Source of the DNA: Phlegmacium glaucopus | Taxonomy: Eukaryota; Basidiomycota; Agaricomycetes; Agaricales; Cortinariaceae | DNA: 64,000 nucleotides | Direction: 5' to 3' | Assembly: GCA_015039465.1 (NCBI GenBank) | Contig: MU130320.1 | Location: 16,276-80,275 of the forward strand | Shown here: positions 22,501-32,344 of the stretch, in pieces | Layout of the letters: the number at the start of each line of letters is the position of its first letter | Position numbering within the stretch: position 1 is the stretch's first letter | Made by a program: the position numbers and the translations under genes | Notes under the pieces: model-generated | Seen by the model: only the letters and a program-made list of their open reading frames with translations | Database searches by the model: none | Told to the model about the DNA's origin: nothing

Positions 22501-24017
22501 TGAAGGAGTGAATTATACTGAGACTTTTTCATCTGCTGCCAAAATGCCAACTGTTCGGGCAGTTCTCGCAAACGCTGCGGAACAAGATTGGGAAATTGAG
22601 CACGTTGATGTCAAAAGTGCTTATCTAAACGCTCCACTTAAGGAAACCGTGTATATGAAAGCGCCTCGTGGGGTACTGAAACCAGGACAGGAAGGGAAAA
22701 TCTTGAGGTTATTGAAGGGATTGTATGGGTTGAAGCAGGCTGGAAGAGGGTGGTATATGGAAATGAGTAAGGTGTTCTTGGATGACATGGGTTTCAAACG
22801 TTCGGCAATGGACCACTCGGTATTCTATCGACACTCAGGAGAAGAGCATACGATCGTTGCCGTGGCAACCGATGACATGGCTGTCATGTCAAAACAAAAG
22901 AAGGATGCTGAAAAGTTCAAAGCAGAAATTAGAAAACATTGGGATATAACCAATAACGGACCGATCGGTTGGTTTTTGGGATTTGAAATCAAGCGTGATA
23001 GGAAAGCTAGAACGATCTCCATCAATCAATGTGCCTACATTGAATCGATGGTTGAAAATTTCAGACTTACCAACGCGAAGCCGATAACCACACCAATGGA
23101 GCCCGGAGCTCAGTTCTCAACCGAGCAGTGTCCATCATCAGTGAATCAAGCATCTCGAATGCATGGTATCCCCTACAGTGAAGCAATCAGTAGCGTGCTT
23201 TGGCCAGTCGTTGTATTGAGGCCGGATGCGGCGTATGCTGTGGGGATACTGTCCCAATTTATACAAAATCCGGGCATCGCACACTGGGAAGGTTTGAAAC
23301 GAGTCATTACTTATCTGGGAACAATGAAAAACTATTGGCTCACCTTTGGAGGGCGAACAAATGTGCTCCTCAAGGGATACTGCGACGCAGATTGGGCAAG
23401 CCAAAAGCATCAGCACTCCATATCGAGATATTCATTTCACTTCGGGCAAGGGGCGATATCCTGGAGTCCGAAGAAGCAACACATCATTGCTTTGTCGAGT
23501 ACGGAAGCGGAATATATAGCACTTACCCATGCGGCTAAAGAGGCATTGTGGATGAGGAGCTTCGTGAATGAGATGAGAGGATCGGCACCGGGACCTATGC
23601 AAGTCAATTGTGACAATCAAGGTGCGATAGCGCTCACAAAGGACAACAAGTTTCACTCCAGGACAAAGCATATCAACCTACAATATCACTTTATCAGGGA
23701 AGCAGTCGAGGAGAAGAAAATCAAGATATTCTACATACCAACGGACTAAAACGTTGGAATGTTGGATACTGCCTAACAATCACGTGACATCACATGTTAT
23801 ATCACCTGATCCATAGCTGTAGTCACCCGTTTAGAATAATTAGTTAAGCAAGCTATCTTAGCAAATACCATCACTTTCCGAGCCAGCTACATACTCGGAA
23901 CTAGCTAATCTCACCTCGGCCTACTCCAACGTTTTGGACATCTTCACCAAAGCTTTGGCAAGACCTAAATTCATCCAGTTTGTTGAGAGCCTGGGGTTGG
24001 GGGAGTTAAAGAAGTAA
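19503..24017 (+). pseudogene. Copia gag-pol polyprotein with multiple in-frame TGA
   Basis: Order: gag (from ATG 19503), zinc knuckle (KPGHTSDKCW, 20385, frameshifted), protease (CVDSGVSRDYSP, 20583, with DSG), integrase (KLGHISAAAIKH, then DLWGPAS and NGTAERGMRTQAE), RT (VKSAYLNAPL, LYGLKQAGRGW, VATDDMAV), RNase H (GYCDADWA, ALSSTEAEYIAL, NQGAIAL), and a C-terminal KALARPKF tail ending at 24017. Eight TGA codons (20118, 20996, 21380, 21512, 21731, 22103, 22436, 22472) stand where Arg is expected, for example SD*GGEF; a TAG at 19794 replaces a likely Gln; there is a frameshift near 20375. RT and RNase H form one open frame of over 400 codons at 22508-23749. Confidence 0.93.
23756..23927. mobile_element. 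172-bp insertion in the end of Copia pol
   Basis: Flanked by AACGTT on both sides (23750-23755 and 23928-23933). It interrupts the end of pol between YIPTD and the DIFTKALARPKF tail. Its ends (GGAATGTTGG and the reverse complement of GGCCTACTCC) are only loosely inverted. The class is unknown; it is too short to code. Confidence 0.65.
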
Positions 24018-24138
24018 AATGATTCAAACTCAGTTTTAGAAGCGAGGACAACAACCATAACGAAATCAGCACGTTTATCATCACATGACGATCGCGTGCG
24101 TGATAATGGTGATCAATGGTGTTTCACTCGAGGGGGAG

Positions 24139-24443
24139 TGTTGGAGTATACAAGTTTCATCTCGTTAATCTCCTATTAAGTATTTATCTATACTACATCT
24201 TATCATTCCTTTTATCTTTGTGTCACGATAACGGTCACATTATATAGTCACGGATTTTAGTACAGCGAGTCTCAACTTTCTATCAAAGTTGAGACGTGAG
24301 TTCACTCGTTTATTCCTTAGTTATAATATCTAACATATACCTAGTTATTCATTTATTGTTCTAGGTATATTAATAAAATAACTTTCTATCAAAAGTTGAG
24401 ACTTATTCATTTATTGTTCTAGCTGCGAAATATTACAGCAACA
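24139..24443 (+). repeat. 3' LTR of the Copia element
   Basis: 305 bp, TGTTGGAGTATACAAG ... CAGCAACA, directly after a purine tract. It carries paired copies of TCAACTTTCTATCAAA and its complement, so the transcript can fold into hairpins. Confidence 0.95.
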
Positions 24444-24481
24444 GGTAGTTAGTACTAGGAAGTACTAAATTATATTTTTGC

Positions 24482-24872
24482 GGTCTAAGGGAATCGAACC
24501 GATGAACATAGAGCATGGACTTTGATCTCGCACGTGATAAGGATAGCTATCAGCGTACTTAACCATTATCCTAAAAGGTGTACACCTACTGGTCTCTAAA
24601 GGACTGTAGTCACTACCAAATCAGAAGCCGAGGATTCCACGCTAATGCGCTTAACTCTACAGACCTACTTGGTATTAAGGGGGGTTATGCCTTACATGGG
24701 AAGGTGCCGTCCTTCCTGACCATATAACATGGGGACAGCCAGCTGATAGCTAGGGACTGCCGACATACTGCCGCATTACACGGACTTATTCGTGAGCAGT
24801 CTGTGGTATCCATCACCAACGATGAGATCAATCGGCAGTCTCCGAAGATTGTGCCGAAACAAATCAAAGTTG
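24482..24872 (-). mobile_element. tRNA-derived SINE-like insertion
   Basis: The right arm of the duplication lacks this segment: there a TTTTGC-like flank runs directly into ATAGATAAA. On the minus strand a perfect B box GGTTCGATTC lies at 24491-24500, with an A-box-like TAGGATAATGG near 24563-24573 upstream of it. A second tRNA-like stretch (TAGAGTTAAGCGC) occurs near 24645. The acceptor stem does not pair well, so it is not a normal tRNA. Confidence 0.5.
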
Positions 24873-25929
24873 TATAGATAAAGTTAAAAGTACAATTACT
24901 TCTCAGTGTAACGTTGTCACGATTATGTGACGTTTATCTTCTTAACCACGGACGCATATCTCTCCCTGCAGCTTGGATCCCGTATCTTTGCTCCTTCAAT
25001 ACCCCCGAACGAGAAGCAAGCGACCAACATTTGAATCCTGCTCTGACCATCCCGAAGATTGACATAGGTGTTGCCCAGTCACCACCTATGTCGATCTTCG
25101 GAAGTCTCGGGATGGTCTACGCAACAGCAACACGGCTACTGCGTAAATATATCCTCAGGGGTGTGAGTGCTGAGGCTGACTTGGACCTCGTCACCTCGCA
25201 TTGCTCTGTCCGAGTCCAGAGCAGTGTAGAAGCCCTGCACATCTTGTATTCCGCCTGTCAGAGTCGAACCGATTCCTCCACCGGACGACATGGCGTCACG
25301 ATGAAATATTTGCCGTTGTAGGGAGTTCTTGATGAAGAATGGCCTAATAGATCGCGAGAAAGGAGGTACAATTCACGATGTCAATCTACTATCCAATTTA
25401 TAGACTGACACGACTGATATTCCATTCCGGTTCCCTTCTCGCCTCGCTGCTGTAAGGATCACATGCTGGGATATTGAGCAGTGAATTAAGCCCCGAGCGA
25501 ATCCTTCCAGGGTTCGTGGATTACGACGATGGGATTCAGACAAAGGATAATGAAAACAAACAGCGAAATAGCCAAGAATTGAAGCTAAACGACAACTTTA
25601 AGTCGGAACTGAGCTATTTGGGAGTACTGCTTAAAAGGAAGGCATACGCCGTTTGTGCCGAACGTCGGACGTGACATCGGGGGTCTAGTTTATTAAACTC
25701 CGATGCGATCACTCAAACTCAGCTGAAATTTACCGGTCGAACCAAACGTCCAAGAGTCTGTCCTCCATTTTTAGTTTACCAAATCTCTCGAAACTAACAG
25801 GCGTCATCTACAAGGCAATAGGAATTCAGTTAGAAAGCTTCGATGGACTCCAGACTGCATGTCCCTGGATCAGCTTTAAAACAAAAGTCGTTGCGAGCAG
25901 CTTGAAGGTTGTAAACCCTATCAAGAAAC
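24873..25929. other. Conserved arm segment with hairpin and a deleted small gene
   Basis: Matches the reverse complement of about 52290-53360 in the right arm. It contains the hairpin at 25045-25117 and, at 25474-25900, the remains of the small gene that is whole at 52325-52648; here its first half is deleted, joining GTACTGCTTA to AAAGGAAGGC. A tRNA B-box-like GGTTCGACTC lies on the minus strand at about 25262-25271. Confidence 0.6.
25045..25117. repeat. Long hairpin, left copy
   Basis: GACCATCCCGAAGATTGACA continues into TAGGTG and is met by its near-complement ending CGGGATGGTC after a loop of about 12 bases; one arm has an extra 9-10 bases (GAAGTCTCG region). The same hairpin occurs at 53171-53241. 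Confidence 0.75.
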
Positions 25930-25949
25930 ATTGACGATTTGTGGATCTT

Positions 25950-26516
25950 CTGTTTACAGTAATTGCAAAAAATGATTCTCGACCTTTTTTTCCCCTCATG
26001 CTTAGCTCATTTTCGGTTTACGTTCAACTCGACTCTCTATATATCCTGTTCGAAGTTATCCGTCCCTCTTCAACTCCTACAAACGTGTTCTTCCCCACCC
26101 ATTTCATTAACTTCGCCGCTTGAAGTGTGCGGCTCCATCTCCGAACATCAAGACAGTATAATCCCATAGCCCCCTTCGCAGAACAGTTGAAAGGATACTC
26201 CCGTGTTCGTTCCGACCAAGACACCCCAGAAGCATCATATGAAATTATTCAGAACGGAACTATTTCATTCCCATCCGCACAAAATACCACTATCGAAGGC
26301 CGGCTTCTCAGCGCCTTCGTCAAATTCCTAACCCTAGCTTCCAAGCCTGGCACACGCCATCAAACTATTACAGTTGGCACCTTCGCACCCCTTTTATCTC
26401 GGAAGACCAAGCATGGACTAATATTGACGTTGAAATACCAACCTTCAACACCATCTGCTTCCGACATTGAATCCATAGCTCCTACAGTTGAACAACCTCA
26501 CTTCATATCTGGGTAG
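25950..26516 (+). pseudogene. GH92 alpha-mannosidase fragment, unit L1
   Basis: Starts at an intron acceptor region and reads through the beta-sandwich part of GH92: SVYVQLDSLYILFEV, then FAEQLKGYSRVRSDQDTPEA and SYEIIQNGTISFP, ending at PTVEQPHFISG. Compared with the copy at 39281-42645, the N-terminal exon and everything after the sandwich are missing. It is not functional. Confidence 0.8.
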
Positions 26517-27053
26517 CCAACCAGTAGCCAACCGTAGAATCTCGAGTTCTGTTCTCTTCAGCTCATCACCCGCTTCTCTCCTACATTCTACGAGCTTCTG
26601 CTTTCTGGCTTCAAGATCTCGAAGTCTCGAAACCTTTATCCCTTCCTCAAAGCTATCATCACCCTCTGAATCGTACTCATCACCGACCGAACTGTTACCC
26701 GGTGTGGCGAGGCCGTTTCTCGACCACCAAAACAAGGTTGATCGTGATTGCTGATGTTTGGGTGGCGATTACCGTCTGCAGCCTATTCTCTTAGCAAGCT
26801 GCACGGGGGTTCCTCGAGGCTCTGAGGGTGACGTAGGATGGGTTACACCGCCAGTCTGAGCCTTGAGGCTCATTAGGACCCATCGCACTATCCAACGGCG
26901 TTTGATTACGTTCGTGATCCAACTCGAGGTTGCACCGCTCCGTAGCAAGGTCCTTGATGGGTTTTCATAACCTCTTTGTAAGGCGCATATGTGTTTCCGG
27001 AGTGTCAGGAGAATTTCTCAACTCGGCTGGTTCTCCTTCGCATCTGTAACCAT
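26445..27053 (-). pseudogene. Unknown unit U, copy L1 (charged coiled-coil protein)
   Basis: On the minus strand it opens MVTDAKENQ ... NSPDTPETHMRL near 27053 and, after broken frames, reads NSSVGDEYDSEGDDSFEEG followed by RDLEARKQKLVECRREAGDE and LKRTELEILRLAT. The second half is strongly charged and heptad-like, suggesting a coiled coil. It overlaps tail to tail with the GH92 fragment, an arrangement repeated in each unit. No family was recognised. Confidence 0.5.
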
Positions 27054-27444
27054 TGACTCTTCGATTCTTTTCCATGTATGCTGAGGTCCGACGAGCCATC
27101 GTCTGGGATCAAGCACCCTGCGTAAACAGTGCCCCGAGCTAGCTTCCTTCTCTTCGAGGCTCGTACTCATACGTTTGAACATATATGAACATTGGTGAGT
27201 CATTTTCAGTCATCGAATTTGTAATGTGTCTCATATATCACAAACAACGCTTTTCAGAATGAAACCCAGGCTGCAGCGAGAGACACCAAACAATCCTTGC
27301 TGATATTCTGACCCGGACTTGTACGCTCACTCTAGTTATCGGTACATCGTAACTCAATCATCTAATCTGTTTCACGCACGTCTCTCAACCATGTGATCAA
27401 GGTACTTACCTAGACTTATTCTTTCTTCCTTCGTCGACTTCGAC
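27054..27444. other. Upstream region of F-box copy B
   Basis: The part 27286-27400 is matched, reverse-complemented, by 62476-62567 next to the second Copia LTR (shared pieces CTGATATTCTGACCC, CTAATCTGTTTCACGCACG). No coding sequence is visible. Confidence 0.6.
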
Positions 27445-28448
27445 ATGTCTATCCAAATATTTCCTCCTGAAATATTGGATCTCTTCCTCGATGAACTCGC
27501 ATCGGCCACCGAGGATCCGCATTCACGAGCAGCGTTGTTGGCTTGTACAGGCCTAGTAAACAGACAATTCTGTTATCAAGCGAGCTCATGTATCTTCTCA
27601 TCCCTCACAATCTCCACTCAAAAACATCCCCACTCTTTGCTTGATATTTTAAACGCCAATGCCCATATAGCTCGACATATGCGCTCGTTTACAGTAAAGC
27701 ATCAACTCTTCTGCAAATGTCTATCCGCTGTCTTCAGACGGCTACGTCACCTACGGGAATTCGGATGGATTGGTCCGCCTATGCACACAGCGATTACCTT
27801 GTCCGTCAGTAGTCTTTGCAGTGATCGTACTTATCTTACTGTGCTCCGTTTCGAGAACATGATGGACTTGCCGCTATCCCTCTTCTCTTGATCCCGCCAT
27901 CTAGAATCGCTCACTCTCGTCAGATGAGGAGGCTAAGCATTTCAGCCCATTGTCAGATGACGAGGCGGCCGGAATAATCCTGACCCATGCGGCTCCGACA
28001 TTGGTACCCTCATTCTGCGTGATCCACCTCACGATAATGGTAAATTCTCTAATTTGCCCGGTTCTTACAAGTACTTGATTTATATCTCTACTACATAGTT
28101 GGGTTCTTCCTGAATTCAAACCAACCGTCGTCCTCCCAGTCCTAGAATCCATCCAGATGGATTGCAGGATGAGTCTGGATAATGCCCCCCCGGATACAAC
28201 ATTCCTTAGCCAGAGGTTTTTTACCCATCGACGACTTATCAAGTCCAAGATATCGAGCTCTGGAGACACTTGATCTTGTTTTTGTAGACAGATATTCTCC
28301 TTGGTTCTGCTCGGACTTATTGGAAGTTCAGACGGTGCTCAATGAGATTCTTCCAGCTATGTCGTCTCGCAGTGAGACTGTAATAAAGATTACGGATGGT
28401 CCTTACCGACCACTTTATGCTTGCGTAGAAGTTCATTTCGTCTTTTAG
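27445..28448 (+). pseudogene. F-box-like protein copy B, broken
   Basis: N-terminus MSIQIFPPEILDLFLDEL is intact, but TCA has become TGA at 27889-27891 within the SLFSSCCHLE block, about 70 bp encoding the VFAKIRPETLSGSLFPS block are deleted after 27920, and exon 2 carries a further deletion between SIQMDCRMSLDN and IQHSLARG. The intron position near 28040 and the ending EVHFVF (stop 28446) are kept. Confidence 0.88.
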
Positions 28449-29079
28449 ATTGTATTCAATTTATATTGTGAGAGGCGAGTCTCCGGGCTTCAGTTAAATC
28501 TACATCTAAATACCCACATATCTAACGATGGAGGAATTACTATAAACATTTGATAAACATATTGAATGACAATTGATCACAGGTTGCATGATGTCATACA
28601 CGCTTCTGGAGTCCGGGCTGCATAACCCGCTACCCAATTACCAGGCGCCACATTCCGAGTTCTCAAAGTCAGTATTGAGAACTCGGTCTTTACAAAATAG
28701 GCCTGCAAAATCGAATGGGTTATCTATTCGTGCGGGTTTAGCCGGTCGACTTCTGAAGGATCTCGGACTTTTGCACTGCTGGATTTCAAACTCAGCAGAC
28801 GTGCCGACATTTGGCTGCCTGTCGAACCAAAAGTCCGCCAACCCAACGTCTCGAAACCAACAGGCGTCATCCTAGGAACTCAGTTAGAAAGCTTGCAGGA
28901 ACACGAAGACCCATCTACCAATTGCATGTCCCTGGATCAGCATTAAAATAAAAATCTTGGCGTTACAATGGATATGCGGATAAGTGAGCTCCCTAATAGT
29001 ATCGTAACATATCTGTTCAACACTTGATCTGACAGAACTCGGACATGCCGTGCTGAAGGCAACGGCCCACTCAAACCAG
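28449..29079. other. Spacer with a GAGAACTCGG palindrome
   Basis: No gene. At 28655-28665 and 28676-28686 CCGAGTTCTCA and its exact complement face each other across 10 bases; the same arms occur at 54199-54224. The following 28687-28870 stretch has no counterpart after F-box copies C, F or G, so it may be a small insertion. Confidence 0.5.
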
Positions 29080-30165
29080 TGGTCCTATTCAGCGATAGTT
29101 GCGGCCACACTAACCAACGTTCCTCTCTAATTCTCCATACCACACAGCACAGGTCTCGACTTTGTCAATTTACTCATCGGAAATGGAGATGATACCCCCG
29201 GACCCCAATGGCTCAGTGGGGGTGATACCTAGCACCGCACCCCCACCTTGGGTTGTTCAAACCCCAAGTCAACTATGTATCTGTGACCCTGTTCAACTGG
29301 ACGCTTGACAAGGTTATGGGTGTTGTTGGAACCGACCATTTGGATGGGAGAAAGTGCTCCTATAAGTATAATCGCAAGTGTAGGTGAGGACGTTGTCGTA
29401 GATTTTGAGAAGAAAGGCTTGTGTGTGCTACGTGGAGATGATGGGCAGAAGATCGAGGTTGTGAACATGGGTTACTACAATGTCCTATTGGATGATGGGC
29501 ATGGTGGCTCGATAACGATTAAGCAAACTGCTAGTAAGTAAAAAAAAAGGTTGTGTTTACAGTAACGATTCTTAACTCTTTTTGCTCTTTCTTGTAGCTT
29601 CACGCGTAGTTCATTTGCGGTTTACGTTCAACTCGACTCTCTCCATATATCCTGTTTGAAGTTGCCCGTCCCTCTACGCCGACTTCGACTCCTACAAATG
29701 TGTCCTTCCCAGTCGGCACCGTTTCAATAACTTCACCTCTAGAAGTGTGCGGCTCCACCTCCGAACATCAAGACAGTATAATTACGCCTATATCCATAGC
29801 CCCATTCGCAGAGCACTTCAAAGGATACTTTTGTGCTCGTTTCGACCAAGATACCCCAGAAGCATCGTATGGAATTATTCAGAATGGAATTATTTCATTC
29901 CCATCCCCACAAAATACCACTACCGAAGGCCCGCTTCTCAGCGCCTTCGCCAAATTCCCAACCCTGGATTCCAAGCCTGGCACACGCCATCAAATCATTA
30001 GAGTTGTCAGTGGCACCTTCGCACCTCTTTTATCTCGGAAGACCAAGCACGGAGTAATATCGACGTTGAAATACTGACCTTCAACACCATCTGTGTCTCC
30101 TTCCGAGACTGAATCTACAGCTCCTACAGTCGAACAACCACACTTCATATCTGGCGGTAGCCAAC
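29080..30165 (+). pseudogene. GH92 alpha-mannosidase fragment, unit L2
   Basis: Begins within exon 1 (HSTGLDFVNLLIGNGDD) with frameshifts, then gives a clean block WMGESAPISIIASVGEDVVV to YYNVLLDDGHGGSITI, an intron, and the sandwich part SFPVGTVSITSPLEVCGS to FARFDQDTPEASYGIIQNG-like sequence. It ends at PTVEQPHFIS, where unit U begins on the other strand. The 3' two thirds of a GH92 gene are missing. Confidence 0.82.
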
Positions 30166-30699
30166 CGTAGAATTTCGACCTCTGTTCTCTTGAGTTCATC
30201 ACCCGCTTCTCTCCCACCTTCTACGAGCTTCTGCTTCCTGGCTTCAAGATCTCGAAGTCTCTCTTAGCCTCTATCCCTTCCTCAAAGCTATCATCACCTT
30301 CTGAATCGTACTCATCACCGAACGAACTGTTACCCCGGCGTGACAAGTCCATTTCTCGACCACCAAAATAAGGCTGATCGTGATGATGAGGACCTTGCTG
30401 ACGATAATCAAAGTTTGGTTGGCGATTACCCTCTGCAGCCCTTTCTTGGAGGTTCTTCGAAGCTCTGAGGGTGACGTGGGATGCGTACGCCGGCACTGAG
30501 GTTCATTAGGACCCATCGGAACACCTGCTGTCCAGCGGCATTGATTACTTTCGTGGTCCAACTCATGGTTGTACAGCCTTTAAAATTTGATGGCTTGCAT
30601 GGCCTGCTTGTAAGTAGCCTCGAGACGCATACGTGTTTCCGGAGTGTCTGGAGAATTTCTCAGATCGGCTGCCTGATTCTCTTTCGCATCTGTAACCAT
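30165..30699 (-). pseudogene. Unknown unit U, copy L2
   Basis: Same content as L1 in the same relation to GH92 and F-box: MVTDAKENQAADLRNSPDTP at the start, CRWTAGVPMGPNEPQCRRTH in the middle, and RRGNSSFGDEYDSEGDDSF with EEGIEAKRDFE near the end, in different frames because of indels. It is broken and of unknown function. Confidence 0.5.
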
Positions 30700-30881
30700 T
30701 GAACTGCAGGCCCTCATGTATGCTATGTAGTTATCCACTAGATACTATATAGCATCAGTTTCAGTTAGCATACACGTGGTCGGAATCTACAGTACAACCC
30801 GATTCTGTGAAGTAAACCATGCCTGCCCTGAAGCGTCCATTGTTCAAAACTTATTCTTTCTTCCTTCGTCGATTTAACGAT

Positions 30882-32056
30882 ATGTCTGCCCAAGTATTTC
30901 TTCCTGAAATATTGGATCTCCTCCTCGATGAACTCGCATTAGCCAATAAGGATCCGCAATCACGAGCAGCTTTGTTGGCTTGTACCCTAGTAAACAGACA
31001 ATTCTATCATCAAGCGAGCTCATATATCTTTTCATCCCTCGCCATCTCCACTCAAAAACGTCTCGACGCTTTGCTTGATATCTTAAATGCCAATCCTGAT
31101 ATAGCTCGACATATACGCTCGTTTACAGCAAAGCATGAAATCAATCAAACCTCCTCCGAATGTCTGTCCGCTGTCCTCAGACAACTATGTCGCCTCCAGG
31201 AATTCGGATGGATTGGTCTATTTAACTATGTCAGTTCCCAAGTTATGCTCAAAGCGATTACTGTGTCCGTCAGTAGTCTTTGCAGTGATCATTATCTTAC
31301 TGCGCTCCATTTCGTGAATATGTCGAACTTCCCGCTATCCCTCTTCTCTTCATGCTGCCATCTAGAATCACTCTCTCTCATCGGAGTTTTATTCACGAAA
31401 ATACGACCAGAGACACTGTCAGGTTCACTCTTTCCATCATTGAGGAGGCTGAGCATTTCGAACCCATGGTCAGGTGATGAGGAGGTTGGAATAATCTTGA
31501 CCCATGCGGCTCCAACATTGACTACCCTCATTCTGCGTAATTTACCCTGGAGTAATGGTAAGTTTGTAATTCGCCCGGTTCCTATACTTGATTTATATAT
31601 CTCTACATAGTTGCGTTCTTCCTGAATTTCAAATCAACCGTCGTCCTCCCAGTCCTAGAATCCATCCAGATGGATTGCAAGCTAGGTGACACCCTTGACA
31701 CGACCTTCCTATCCCGGTTCCTCGAATATTCCCCACCGATGCTTGCCCAGATTCAAATTCAAATTTTATCCACTGTCAAATATAGTTTCCCCGAGATACA
31801 ACAACCTTTAGCCGAAGGATTTTTACCCATCGATAAAATGCTATCAAGTCCAAGGTATCGAACTCTCAAGACCCTTGATATTGTTTTCCCAGACAGATTC
31901 TCTCCTCGCCGGCTCTGCTCGGACTCTTTGGAAGTTCTGACGTTGCTCAATGAGATTCTTCCGGCTGCGTCGTCTCGCAGTCAGATTGAAATAAAGTTTA
32001 CTCGTCATCATGACTATCCACCTTATGATTGCGTAGAAGTTCATTTCGTCTTTTAG
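30882..32056 (+). CDS. F-box-like protein copy C, apparently intact
   Basis: Two exons, 30882-31557 and 31611-32056, separated by a 53-nt GTAAGT...TACATAG intron; joined they give 373 residues without a stop. The start ATG 30882 aligns with MSIQ/MSVQ of the other copies; an in-frame ATG at 30819 would add 21 residues (KTYSFFLRRF), a segment also readable upstream of copies E and F. Residues 1-55 form the F-box-like domain (LPEILDLLLDEL, ALLACTLVNRQFYHQASSYI). The rest is Leu-rich with blocks FSSCCHLESL, LFPSLRRLSI and THAAPTLTTLIL, like irregular LRRs, and a conserved tail EVHFVF. A likely role is substrate choice for an SCF-type ubiquitin ligase, inferred from the F-box only. It is one of two family members with no visible lesion. 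Confidence 0.85.
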
Positions 32057-32344
32057 ATTTATGTTTTTTTCAAGTTTTTTTTCCCCTGAATTCAATGTAT
32101 ATTGTGAGGCGAGAGCCGGGCTTCAGTTTAACTATCATCAAACCTTCCCGTTATAGGCTATTTAAATACCTACATATCTAAAGTATTAAGCGCTGGAAGA
32201 TTTTCTATAAACATGTCGGATGATCAATTGATCACAGGTTGGATGGCTTACATCCCTAGTCCGGGCCGTATAACCCGCCACTAGGCTCAAATTCAACGAA
32301 AACTTGGAGGACATGTTATTCACATAAAGACTTGTACTTTCCCG

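Larger units (their letters stand above)
18612..24443 (+). mobile_element. Copia-type LTR retrotransposon, full length
   Basis: Bounded by LTRs and a perfect 5-bp duplication GGTAG (18607-18611 and 24444-24448). Order within: 5' LTR, a leader GGTTATGGGCCCC that can act as primer binding site and holds the gag start codon, gag-pol, a purine tract CGAGGGGGAG at 24129-24138, 3' LTR. Integrase precedes reverse transcriptase, the Copia order. It lies in the promoter of the left NACHT copy. The coding region is broken by stops although the LTRs are almost identical. Confidence 0.95.

Noticed and set aside
24914..25321. 135-codon frame conserved between the two arms (52983-53255 on the right)
   Set aside because: DNA identity of the arms is high enough to keep chance frames, and the frame runs through the hairpin; no recognisable protein.
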